DNA from: Bugula neritina
Lineage: Eukaryota > Bryozoa > Gymnolaemata > Cheilostomatida > Bugulidae
Assembly (NCBI GenBank): GCA_964035545.1
Contig: OZ037772.1
Span: forward strand, 4,007,538-4,071,537
Reading direction: 5' to 3'
DNA length: 64,000 bases
The translations under genes and the position numbers were made by a program. The notes under the pieces are model-generated. The model was not told where the DNA came from. It ran no database searches and saw only the letters and a program-made list of their open reading frames with translations. The first letter of the stretch is position 1; each line of letters opens with the position of its first letter. Shown here in pieces: positions 10,263 through 19,352 of the stretch.

Positions 10263-11014
10263 ATCGTTAATGAGATGCGCACTATATGAGTGACTATCAT
10301 TACATAAATATTTCGCGCGCAAATGGGTTATAATTATTAAGCTGTCAATTCATGTTGATAGCAGTCAACTGTTGCAATAGTCTCGGGTTACTAGCAAAGC
10401 TAATGGTTTTGAACAAATAACCCAAAAGTTTAAAAATAAGTAGCTTGCGTATTACTAGCTACAAAAACAGGTCTGAAATAGACTGGTAAAGCAAGCTCTT
10501 ATTGTAGAGTTTGCAGATGTGCTCTAAAATAAAACTTAAACTGTATGCTATTACATAAGTATTTGTATGCGAGAGATAAATGGACATTACTGAGTTTCTG
10601 GAAAACAACATACTTGAAGTTAACTTTGACAATGGTGTGTTATTTTCATCATAGCTAGCCTATAGCATAAATCTCTAATCATATGAATCTTTATGAAGCC
10701 CACAGCTCATGTAAGGGTGGCAATGTAATTTGAAATGAACAATTATGTTGCTGCATTGTGTCTAAGGTATATTAGAGAGCAGAATTTGGTTTTACTAGCC
10801 TACCCCAACGGCATTCTACAATGCAGCTTATATGCTGGCAGTTGTAATAAGTACTGCCAATAGCAAGGTTACTATCACTGCTAGCTCTGTGCAGTATGTA
10901 ACCTCTTGAATAATTGCGCCAATTTTAAACTCTTGGAAGTTGGCCAAGTTATCATATCGCAGCCAGCCACCGGAGACAAAGCATCAGAGCTATTCATATA
11001 ATATTATACTGATG

Positions 11015-11092
11015 CACTTGGTAGCAGAGTGGCTAATCTAATATAGTTCATAGTTCAACACCCTTTACTTTGGGAATACAGCCTCTTTTTTT
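11015..11092 (+). repeat. Second tRNA-like module in the DNA transposon
   Basis: TAGCAGAGTGG (11022-11032) fits box A and AGTTCAACACC (11052-11062) nearly fits box B. A T7 run ends at 11092. The orientation is opposite to the module at 10182-10262. Confidence 0.4.
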
Positions 11093-11845
11093 AGGTTTAC
11101 CTTACAAAGCATGAAAATATCTAAACTGACATTCTGATAATTTAGAGGTACATTTTGAAAACTAGGTTAATTGCACTTGTTTGCACAACAACAATAATAA
11201 AATAGATATTATGCAGTATAATAAAAACACACATAATACTATATAATATATTATAATGATAATAATATAATATTATAAGTACCATTACTGCATTTTATAA
11301 ATCACATGGTTGCCAAAAAAATGTATCACAAATTTTGTAATTATACATCAAAAATAGAACTAGCTAGGCAGCAGGTTAGAATAGAGTAAATTTTTAAAAC
11401 ATGAAATCATGATTTGACTATCGTTTTGTTTAGGCCAACCAACCTAGGAATACAAGATTGGGTTTTAGCTGACAGTTTATAGCATTTAGCTTTTGAGCGA
11501 GCAGCACTGGCACTTGTGAAGTATAGGCAAAGTTAGTGAAGCGAGACTAACAAGCACTCAAATACAAGGCATATTGAGACACAATAACAAGTCAGGAGCG
11601 TATAAATTGAAAAGAATGTGGAAGGGGGACTATGTTTTTCAACAAGCTATAACTTAAACATGAATTGGCTTTTGAAAAAAATAAAAAAGTATATTGGAGA
11701 ACATAAGTTTCTTTATCTTTTCATATTTTTTTTGTTCTTGTGACATTCAACCTGTTCGAGCTATCAGTGGAACATTGTTCATATAGAACATAAAGCACCT
11801 GGCAAAGAGCCAGAAAATGAAAAGTATGACCTTAAACCAACTGTG

Positions 11846-14110
11846 CTTCTCGGCGGCCGCGAGAGTCTTGCTATAGTAAGCCACGACCACCTCACTTCCA
11901 CCCTGGACTTGAGACAGGACGGCTCCCACGCTGTGGTCGCTGGCGTCGGTGTCCAGGATGTACTCCTTGGCTGGATCAGGATACGCCAGGATTGGCGCTT
12001 CCATTAGCCGTTGCTTGAGGTGGTCGAATGCCTGCTGCTCCTCCTGTGTCCACTGCCACCGGACTCCCTTGGCGGTCAGCCGATTTAACGGCTGAGCCAC
12101 TCCTGCGAAACCAGGTATGTACTGCCGGTAGTACCCTACGAGGCCCAGGAATGCACGCAACTCAGGGAGGTCGCGGGGAACAGTCCACTCCTTCACAGCT
12201 TGTACCTTCTCTGGATCGGTAGCGACCCCATCACGGCCAACCACATGGCCCAGGTATGTTACTTCTGGCTGCAGGAGTGCGCACTTGGAGGGCTTCAGCT
12301 TCAGTCCGGCTGCCCGGAGACGGTCAAAGACCTCCCGCAGACGACTGACATGAGTCGAGAAGTCTGGGGAGATGACAATGACATCGTCCAGATAGATGAG
12401 GAGGGTCTTCCAGTGTAACCCACTGAGGACTTGCTCCATGAGCCGTTGGAATGTTGCCGGAGCGGACGTTAGTCCGAATGGCAGTACTTTCCACTTCCAG
12501 AGCCCGTCGCGAGTAATGAATGCTGCTTTGTCCTGGGCATCAGGACTGAGGGGCACTTGCCAGTACCCGCTAAGCAGATCCAAAGTACTGAAGTACTTGC
12601 TACCCGCGAGGGCATCTAGAGACTCATCTATCCGTGGGAGAGGGTAGGCGTCCTGGATGGTGGCGTTGTTGAGTCTGCGGTAGTCTACGCAGAATCTCCA
12701 GCTACCATCCTTCTTCTTGACCAGGACCACTGGGGAGCTCCACGCACCGTGGGCAGGCTCAATCAGATCCCGGTCCAGAAGATCCTGTACCTGTCGGCTC
12801 ACATCCTTCTCCTTCTCCGGGCCCAGACGTCGGGTAGGCTGCCTGATGGGAGTGGTGTCGGCTGCCAGGGGTATCTCGTGAGAGATAACCTTAGTCAGCC
12901 CCATGTCTCTATCGCCACGACTAAAGACATCACTGTACTCCGCGAGTAGTTGAGCCAGTACTTGGCGTTCAGTACTACTCGTACAGTTTCCGCGTGCTCC
13001 GCCATACAGGTCAGCCAGATGCTCCGGGACTGCTTCTCGTCTGGTGTGAGGGGGGTTTCCCTGGTTGTCGGCCACTGTCTCCAGTGCCGGACCCACATCC
13101 GCTTCCTGGATGGAGTGGTACTTCCCCACCAGCGCTCCAGCCGATAGTTGGACAGGTTCCGTGAAGGGGTTGGTGCACTGCACGAGGAGCTCTTGCCGAC
13201 AATCTAGCCGATTCAGGCTGTTTGCTAGTCAGATGGCTCCGTGCGTTCCTTCAACCATCCCCAGGCCGGCGATCCCCTTGCAGTTGACTCTACATCGGAG
13301 AGTCGCCTGGGACCTCCCCGGAACTGTGCAGTCCCGTACTACCTGGACTCCGCCCACCAAGGGCCTGCCAAACTTGTCAACACAGACAAGTTCCTTCCCA
13401 GCCATCACCACCACTGACTTCTGGAAATCCATGTGGCACTGGTGTTTCTCCAGGAAGGGCATTCCCAAGATGGCGTCCTCCTTCAGCTGGCTGACGATAA
13501 ACGTCTCGTGAACTGCTTGATCACGGACGCGTCCAGGTAGTGAAATGACGCCGTAGAAAGGAATGCATGATCCGTCCGCCAACGTACCATGCGCACCTTC
13601 ATACGGCTCGAGGCTCGCCCGCTCTCGTGCACCAAGGGTGTCAAAGAGACGCCTACTCAGCAGGTTGGTAGTGCACCCAGTATCCAGTAGGAATGTGGCA
13701 GCTTTACCCGAAATCTTTCCGGGCAGGAAGTAGCTGCTTCCATACGGCTGGGTGCTCCTGGAGCGGTCAGTCTCTGGGGGAGACACGACTTGGGTCCGCA
13801 CAGCGGGCCTCCTCTTCGTCTTAGAGACAACGAGGGTTTTCTGAGGTCGGGAGGGTAGCTTGGGATACTCTTGCGAGTAAGCTGAATCCTCCTCCACAAC
13901 CTCCTCGGGCAACCCCGCGAACCGGTTACGGAGTGGCCAGGCTGGAGGATCGGGTAGGCCTTTCGGTCTCTGAGATCTCCGGTTTGCGTGCCACTCGATA
14001 TAGGTCGACTCTGGAGAGGTCTCTTCTACTGTCTTCCGAGTCCTATCCCGGACCGGATTGGCATGGGGCCCACGGGTGGCGGAATTCACCGTGAGCCTCG
14101 GGTGTTTAAA
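11846..14110 (-). pseudogene. Gypsy pol, 5' part: protease and reverse transcriptase (nested element)
   Basis: The -1 frame gives a proline/arginine-rich linker, an aspartic protease (FLLDTGCTTNLLSRRLFDT), then reverse transcriptase with DYRRLN, STLDLLSGYWQVP, FGLTSAPATFQ and the catalytic YLDD, and the start of RNase H (ILDTDASDH). An in-frame TGA at 13229-13231 interrupts it between protease and RT, where the related element reads through. The frame is the same on both sides, so this is a single nonsense lesion. The ORF ends where the DNA transposon enters (11845), within the first third of RNase H. Confidence 0.85.
14067..14110 (-). promoter_or_regulatory. Putative -1 ribosomal frameshift signal (gag-pol, nested Gypsy)
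   Basis: In the gag frame the minus strand reads T-TTA-AAC (14110-14104), a classic slippery heptamer. A 6-nt spacer (ACCCGA) is followed by a stem of 9 pairs, GGCTCACGG against CCGTGGGCC (one G-U), with a loop that includes AATTCCGCC. Pol is in the -1 frame. The same layout occurs in the second Gypsy. Confidence 0.75.
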
Positions 14111-14985
14111 GGCTTCTGTTCCTTAGGGCAGTGCCTTCTCACATGTCCTGGCATCCCGCACTCCCAGCAAGTGGGCATAGGGGGGCGGACAGGGTCGTCC
14201 CGCGAGCGGGGAGCCCGCCTGTCCGTCTGGTTGCGCTGCAACTCCGTCACTGTAGCCTGCAGGCCTTTCATCATGCTCATCAGCATGTTGAGCTGCGTCT
14301 GCTCAGGTGACGGGGTAGCTGCTGCTGCCACTTGTGGGGTTGGGGGTATCTCTTCTGCATCTCCGGCCACCTGGCGAGCTGCGTAGTTCGCCCTCCGTGG
14401 CTCTTCCACCTGGAAGTAGGCCTTCCCCATCTCTAGTGCTTCGTCCAGGCTCTTGACTTTTGCGGCTAGCCAGTACCGCTGGAGGTCCGGGTGGTTCACA
14501 CTCCGGAAGAACGCGTTAAAAACGAGGCGCTTCCGATCGTCGCCAGTGGCGTGACCGAAAGCAGCCTGAGCCAGGCGCTCTACCTCGTTAGCGTGATCTT
14601 CCAGAGATGTCCGTCGGTCTCTCCTCATCACTTGTAGCTGGTCTGACGCCTCTTCCGTGGTCAACCCGAACCGGGCCCTAAGAGCCCGCAGGATGTGGGC
14701 TTCGTCGGGTCCCAGTGCGAAGTTCCTGGCCCGGCCTGTCAGACAGGCCCGGAGTTGGAGGACGCGCACCCGTACTGGCCATTCAGCGGTGGCGGCCACG
14801 TCCTCGAACTCCTTGATGAACTGTTCCACGTCTCCATCTCCTCCGAAAGTCGGGGGCTGGAGGCGATACCTGTCACCAGGTGCTGCCTGTCCTTGCCCCC
14901 GCAATCCCTGGAGGGCTGTGACCAGCGCCTCAATAGTGAGGGCTGGTGGTGCTGCCGCCTCAGGGGCTGGGTCCCCTGGGGCCAT
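14086..14985 (-). CDS. Gypsy gag (nested element)
   Basis: About 299 residues from the first ATG (14985); the frame opens slightly upstream without another ATG. A retrotransposon gag capsid core lies at ~45-200 (PPTFGGDGDVEQFIKEFEDV ... LRACLTGRARNFALGPDE). Near the C-terminus is a single CCHC knuckle, CWECGMPGHVRRHC. It is closely related to the gag at 57480. The function would be particle assembly and RNA binding. The ORF is intact. Its last codons overlap the -1 frameshift site, so pol would be made as a gag-pol fusion. Confidence 0.85.
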   Translation of the reverse strand: MAPGDPAPEAAAPPALTIEALVTALQGLRGQGQAAPGDRYRLQPPTFGGDGDVEQFIKEFEDVAATAEWPVRVRVLQLRACLTGRARNFALGPDEAHILRALRARFGLTTEEASDQLQVMRRDRRTSLEDHANEVERLAQAAFGHATGDDRKRLVFNAFFRSVNHPDLQRYWLAAKVKSLDEALEMGKAYFQVEEPRRANYAARQVAGDAEEIPPTPQVAAAATPSPEQTQLNMLMSMMKGLQATVTELQRNQTDRRAPRSRDDPVRPPMPTCWECGMPGHVRRHCPKEQKPLNTRGSR

Positions 14986-15018
14986 CCTATTTCTCTTTAG
15001 CAACTAGCTATTCGTAGA

Positions 15019-15036
15019 ATCCCACTGCTGCCACCA
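15019..15036 (-). promoter_or_regulatory. tRNA-Leu-type primer-binding site of nested Gypsy
   Basis: On the minus strand, one base after the LTR, lies TGGTGGCAGCAGTGGGAT. This is complementary to the 3' end (with CCA) typical of animal leucine tRNAs. The same 18-mer is found in the second Gypsy at 57426. Confidence 0.8.
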
Positions 15037-15037
15037 A

Positions 15038-15398
15038 TGTGATAGTTTTGTGGATTGTGAATGAAACTAGTGCTGTTACATGCTTGTATGAGAAACAAGG
15101 CGAGAAATAAGGTAGAATGTAGATAATCTTTATTGTAGTATAGTCCGAGTGAATCAATGGTCTTTATCCAGCGAGCTCCAGTAGTAGACTGAACTATACT
15201 GGAACTCGCTGGCTTTTATATACATGCAGGACAAAGACATTCCTTTGTTTGCCGAGATCGGATCCCCGAAATGCCGAATCCGGCATTTCGGTACTTCGGT
15301 ATTCCGATATGCCGAGAATCGGCATATCGGTGTTTCGGAGGACCGAAGTACCGATCTCGGCAACAAAGGACACACACACACAACATAAATTTACCACA
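15038..15398 (-). repeat. 5' LTR of nested Gypsy (361 bp)
   Basis: Begins TGTGATAG and ends TTACCACA as read on the + strand, matching the other LTR at 4957. It holds a dense palindromic core (15248-15362) built from CCGAAAT/ATTTCGG-type motifs. Confidence 0.9.
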
Positions 15399-15684
15399 TT
15401 ATGTTGAATCATTATTTCATGCTGCTATCTACGATTTATAATATACATTGCTAGTGCTTTTACATACATACTTATTATATTACGTACATTTTGTTTGCCT
15501 TATGCCTTATGTTGTATCATTATTATTTTAGTTTTTACGGTCAGTGTTTGGTCAGTGTTTGGTCAGTATTTGGTGACTCAAATAAACTCTGATCACGTCC
15601 AAAACCCTCCCTATTCCTAGTCAGGCTGTATAAGCTAGAGTGTCACTCTAAAGCAAGAGTCATAGCAAAGAGTGTCATTCTATA

Positions 15685-16151
15685 CAATTATAAATGTTCT
15701 TAATTCAATCAATATTATGAAATAATTAATGTAGGAAAATCAATTTTGACTATATAGAATAATCTCAATCTGAATAAGTATTATTTAGTTATTGTAACAC
15801 TTGCACATCGTCTTACTCTTACTCTTAGTCAGATAACATAGTACATACAGTAATACTAATAGTAATACTACCACTAGTAGTAGCAGTAGTGGTAGTAGTA
15901 GTAGGCTACATGATGATGATCATTATGATTATGATTATGATTATGAAGATGGTTATTACTATAACTATTACGGTATGAGTATAACTATAACTGTATTAGT
16001 ATTTGGTTTTATTTTGCATTGCTAATTGAAGACCATGCGTTAAAATTAACTGTTTCTCTCTTTTCTAAATTACATTTCAAGTTGCACACTAATAGACATA
16101 TATGCTTTCAATTTTTTGGTCTATCTTCAAGTTGTGAAACTTGACCAGTAT
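15685..16151. other. Intergenic AT-rich stretch with short simple repeats
   Basis: Contains degenerate AGTAGT/AGTAATACT repeats near 15845-15905 and GATTAT repeats near 15925-15945. No coding signal was seen. Confidence 0.6.
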
Positions 16152-16279
16152 TGTAGTGTTAACCTACCAGGCTAAGCTCTAGCTCCAGAGTATTCCTTGT
16201 TGGCTTTCCTTCGGCTATCACTTGTCAGTAGCTTTAGTATTTGCTAGCTTGTAGCTTGTCAACATCAGATCATCTTACA
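16152..16279 (-). repeat. 3' LTR (128 bp) of the short gag-protease element
   Basis: Matches 18686-18813 with about two substitutions (GAGTATTCC/GAGTGTTCC and AGTATTTGC/AGTACTTGC). Confidence 0.88.
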
Positions 16280-16985
16280 TGCTCCCTCCTTACAAAAGAG
16301 AAGCAGGGCACAAGAGCACATTTTCAGAATGCCAGAACACATATCTATATTATCATCATCATGATGCTAATAATTCCACATGCCCTTTTCTTTTAAAAGA
16401 GAAGTGCAATCAATTCAAACAAAACTAGCTTTCAACTAATGCCCTTGAATACTTAAACTTATTATGAAGTGGTTCAAAGTGGCTCAGTCCTAGATGTCGA
16501 ATTCCACCTCCTCGCATTGCTAGCACTGTTGGGAAGAACAATGCCAAATTTGACATTTATCATATTATCTGCAAGTGAAGTAGCAGCAGGGGTCAAGGCT
16601 GACTTCTCTTGCTAGCTTGCAGAGTCTCCTATGAGTTAAACTAAAGAACTCACAGGAGCAGACAACATTATTGGCAATGTTGATGTCATGTCAGTACTGA
16701 GGTCAAACCTCACATTTATCATATTATCTGAAAGTGAGATGTCGAGGGTCTGCATATAGACTACACTCGGCTCACACCCCGTGAAGCAACAGCGAGGGTC
16801 ACAACTGACTTCTCTCGTCGGCTTACAGAGTCTTCCATGAGTTAAACTCACAGGAGCACACAACATTAGTGGTAACTGCTTCTGCCTGTCATTTCTTAGT
16901 ATTCCACTGCAATAATGTGTTTATATCATTACAGTGAACATCAACACACTTTTCCATATCTACAACACACATGTATCATTTTATA
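16280..16985 (-). other. Non-coding 3' part of the short LTR element with internal duplication
   Basis: Two imperfect ~100-bp copies (about 16551-16640 and 16711-16865) share CATTTATCATATTATCTG, TGACTTCTCT and CATGAGTTAAACT. No pol coding trace was found. Confidence 0.6.
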
Positions 16986-18359
16986 TCAACATTGTAGATC
17001 CAGCAATTTTAACCTAGTAATATCAGCTATACCAAGCAAATTTTCGGTAGAGTTTGCCAATACATAAATCTTGGTATCCACAAATCTGTTGAAGTAGCCA
17101 ATGCAAACCTTAGCTCTGCCTAGCACATTCACCAAAGACTTATCAACACCTGTAATATGCTTATCTGGTTCCTTTAATTTAATGTTCAACTTTTCTGCAG
17201 TAGCCTCAGTAAGTGTAGAAACTTCAGACCCAGTATCTAGCAAGAATTCTACACGTCTACCACTAACTAATAAAGTCCTTGTTATTTTAGGACTGACATT
17301 GTGATTATAAGTCCCATCACTCTTTGTAGAAAACTTCATTGATTTTAGGGAGTCCATAACTCCGATCCTGTTTTCTCTTTGTTCCACATATCTCTTTTTG
17401 TGATGGTATCTTTTGTTATCAGAACAATCTTGAGCAATGTGGCCGAATTTCTTGCACATGTAGCAACGGGTTTTAGGACAGTTTCTCACATAATGTCCTG
17501 TACGGTCACATCTAAAGCATCTGCCATGACTTTTGTAAGCATTTTGCAATTTATAACTACAATGTTGATATGAATGACATGCCTCTTTTTTCTTTGAAAA
17601 AGAGTTGTCTCTATTGATAGAAGTTGTCTTATCATAATTAGATCTATGTAGAACTTTATCTCTTTTCTTACAGTGTTCTGAGCTACCATTAGCTCGGTAA
17701 GAATATGTGAGTCTACCAATTGACTGTTCATCTATGCATTCATTGTTTATTGCATTTAAAGCATCCTCGGAAAGTTTACCTAAATGTGCAGCACGACTTT
17801 TCCTTTTCAGCTGTTCCCAGCTTAGATTAGCATGCTGCAACAAATGTCTACGTAATCCTGCATTTCTTAGACCATTAACTGCTAGCGCAACTGCAAATCC
17901 CATTCTAACATCATCATTATTGCCAAAGTTTATTGCTCTACTTAGCTTCTCAACTCTTAGCAAATAATCAATTTCGTTTTCTCCACAAGCTTGGGTCACA
18001 GTGACAAACTTCATGGTTTTCACATAAAATGTATCATCTCTATCATAGTGAGATTGCAGTAAGTCTAAGGCTAACTCATATCCATCATCAGAGTTATTAT
18101 TTAAATCAAAACCTAATGACTGTAAAGTATCAAGACCTTCTGGCCCTACAGCTCCTAACAGAGCTAAAAGCTTTCTCCTACCTCTAAATCTGCTAACCTG
18201 TTCATCCCCTACTACTTCAAACCCTGCATTAAGAGAAGTAACTTCTATACTCAATTTAAATTGAATGAGCCATGAGTTCCAAGATTTGGTTATGTTGCTT
18301 TCATCCAACTTTAATTTAGGAAAAGCATTAAGGTCTAATTTGATGTCTTCATGAGCCAT
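16986..18359 (-). CDS. Gag-protease protein of the short LTR element
   Basis: 457 residues from ATG 18359. The N-terminal ~200 residues look like a retrotransposon capsid (ITKSWNSWLIQFKLSIEV ... DYLLRVEKLSRAINF). Two CCHC knuckles lie at ~279-315 (CFRCDRTGHYVRNC and CYMCKKFGHIAQDC). An aspartic protease domain has the canonical motif FLLDTGSEVSTL near residue 375. The ORF ends soon after the protease (LLGIADITRLKLLDLQC) exactly where RT would normally begin. The active-site DTG is intact, so the protein may still assemble and mature particles. Confidence 0.85.
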   Translation of the reverse strand: MAHEDIKLDLNAFPKLKLDESNITKSWNSWLIQFKLSIEVTSLNAGFEVVGDEQVSRFRGRRKLLALLGAVGPEGLDTLQSLGFDLNNNSDDGYELALDLLQSHYDRDDTFYVKTMKFVTVTQACGENEIDYLLRVEKLSRAINFGNNDDVRMGFAVALAVNGLRNAGLRRHLLQHANLSWEQLKRKSRAAHLGKLSEDALNAINNECIDEQSIGRLTYSYRANGSSEHCKKRDKVLHRSNYDKTTSINRDNSFSKKKEACHSYQHCSYKLQNAYKSHGRCFRCDRTGHYVRNCPKTRCYMCKKFGHIAQDCSDNKRYHHKKRYVEQRENRIGVMDSLKSMKFSTKSDGTYNHNVSPKITRTLLVSGRRVEFLLDTGSEVSTLTEATAEKLNIKLKEPDKHITGVDKSLVNVLGRAKVCIGYFNRFVDTKIYVLANSTENLLGIADITRLKLLDLQC

Positions 18360-18667
18360 ACTACACTTCAGCAGTTTTAATAGAGTAAATAAACAATTTA
18401 ATTTTAAGCAGCTATCTCGTGATTATGCACTGTACTCTCAGTTTCAATCCCTGGGCGCATCCGTGTCTCTCAAAGTTTAATTCTCAGTTCCTTTCGCCGG
18501 CACTCTTATTCTGAATCTATTAGTATTATTTATAAATTGCTCAAAAGTCAACACTCACCACCTTTCTCAACAAGCCTCTCAACTCTTTTTTCTCAAATGT
18601 AAACCTCTGAAGTTTAGTGAACTCCAAACAACACACTTCTCTCTTTTGTAACTCTTGTCTCCTCAAT

Positions 18668-18685
18668 ATCCTGCCGACTGCGCCA
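18668..18685 (-). promoter_or_regulatory. Primer-binding site, tRNA-Ser-like
   Basis: The minus strand reads TGGCGCAGTCGGCAGGAT with no gap after the LTR. It resembles the serine-tRNA primer sites described for 17.6/297-type Gypsy elements. Confidence 0.7.
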
Positions 18686-18813
18686 TGTAGTGTTAACCTA
18701 CCAGGCTAAGCTCTAGCTCCAGAGTGTTCCTTGTTGGCTTTCCTTCGGCTATCACTTGTCAGTAGCTTTAGTACTTGCTAGCTTGTAGCTTGTCAACATC
18801 AGATCATCTTACA
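18686..18813 (-). repeat. 5' LTR (128 bp) of the short gag-protease element
   Basis: Near-identical to 16152-16279. It is unusually short for a Gypsy LTR. Confidence 0.88.
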
Positions 18814-18880
18814 GTATGACTACGACTAACTGTAACTAGAATAAAATATTGAATAATAGAGAAGTTCCATACTGTTACAC

Positions 18881-18941
18881 CTCCTTTGACTTGTGCTACC
18901 GTCGGTAGTGCTAAAAGAGTGGAGCCAAAGAAAAGCATCAT
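18881..18941 (-). CDS. Possible first exon encoding a signal peptide (minus strand)
   Basis: ATG at 18941 opens a short hydrophobic peptide, MMLFFGSTLLALPTVAQVKG, followed by a GTGTAAC donor-like sequence at 18880. It resembles a secretory signal exon. No second exon could be placed, since the LTR element lies immediately downstream. This is weak evidence. Confidence 0.25.
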
Positions 18942-19352
18942 CACAGAATTCACAGCCTGCTGGTTTGAGATTTTTGTGGTCTAGAGATTGTACTGGGTTA
19001 CAGAGATCTTTTTCCGTCTGTGAATTTTTGATCCCTGCGGTTGTTTCTGGCTGTGGGTAGTTGGAGGTGTTGAGAGAGTGGGCTCACTGGGTAGGCTATA
19101 TTATTGTAATCATATTAACCAACTTGACAGTTTACTAATTCATTGTCTAAATCTTGTCTGCCTTTGTCTAGTAGCACTATTTATTTATTTATTTACTTAT
19201 TAATTTAATTAAATTACTAGTTTATATTACCAAGTTATATTACTAGTTTATACTGCTAGTATTCAACAACTATTCTCCATCACATCTCAACTCTGACGCA
19301 ACTACACTGACTAAACATTGGTATAGTTTATAGTTTATGTTGAACTCTTCAG

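Larger units (their letters stand above)
9284..11845. mobile_element. Non-autonomous DNA transposon (2562 bp) inside Gypsy RNase H
   Basis: The ends are inverted: CACAGTTGGTTTAAGGTCAT at 9284 and its complement ending at 11845. Weaker inverted similarity runs for over 200 bp (shared GATAGCTCGAACAG, ATGAAAAGATA, ATATACTTTTTTA). The target duplication is CT (9282-9283 and 11846-11847), deduced by comparing the uninterrupted pol of the related element. No transposase-size ORF is present. The body is AT-rich and contains two tRNA-like modules. The CACAG termini with a 2-bp duplication suggest the CACTA/EnSpm-like group, but that is a guess from the ends only. Confidence 0.8.
4957..15398 (-). mobile_element. 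Ty3/Gypsy LTR retrotransposon with extra ORF3, nested in the BEL LTR
   Basis: TG...CA LTRs at 15038-15398 (5') and 4957-5348 (3') flank gag, pol and an additional ORF. The target duplication is TTAT at 4953-4956 and 15399-15402, and the empty site is preserved in the other BEL LTR (372-375). The primer site matches a tRNA-Leu 3' end. The element is clearly more GC-rich than its AT-rich surroundings. Pol is disabled by an in-frame TGA (13229-13231) and by a 2562-bp DNA transposon, yet the LTRs differ only by one structured 31-bp indel as far as I can compare, so the copy is young. Gene order protease-RT-RNase H-integrase places it in Gypsy. Confidence 0.92.
1..15684 (+). mobile_element. BEL/Pao LTR retrotransposon, pol-deleted, carrying a nested Gypsy element
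   Basis: The 5' LTR is cut by the window start, followed by a leader, a 913-codon gag-protease ORF, short pol remnants, a purine tract (4375-4385) and a 3' LTR. The 3' LTR is split at 4956/15403 by the nested Gypsy element. Bases 1-375 match 4582-4956 and bases 376-657 match 15403-15684 without any difference that I can see, so the insertion is recent. Reverse transcriptase, RNase H and most of integrase are missing, so the copy is non-autonomous. The left target duplication lies outside the window. Family assignment rests on the gag/zinc-knuckle/A17-protease layout and the RT-start and integrase-end fragments, which are typical of BEL/Pao. Confidence 0.85.
4386..15684 (+). repeat. 3' LTR of the BEL element, split by the nested Gypsy
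   Basis: The LTR occupies 4386-4956 and resumes at 15403 (after the TTAT duplication at 15399-15402), ending near 15684. Without the insert it is about 850 bp. The start could be TGTAATG (4386) or TGTTACG (4391). It contains a near-duplicated GGTCAGTGTTT motif and an AATAAA (at ~15583, matching 555 in the 5' copy) that may serve polyadenylation. Confidence 0.8.
16152..18813 (-). mobile_element. Short Gypsy-type LTR element with gag-protease only
   Basis: LTRs of 128 bp at 16152-16279 and 18686-18813 (TGTAGTG...CTTACA) differ at about two positions. The target duplication is GTAT (16148-16151 and 18814-18817). The primer site on the minus strand touches the LTR. A purine tract (AAGGAGGGAGC on the minus strand, 16281-16291) lies beside the 3' LTR. 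Only a gag-protease ORF is present; no RT or integrase is found in the 2.66 kb. This is therefore a non-autonomous element that must borrow reverse transcriptase and integrase. Confidence 0.88.
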
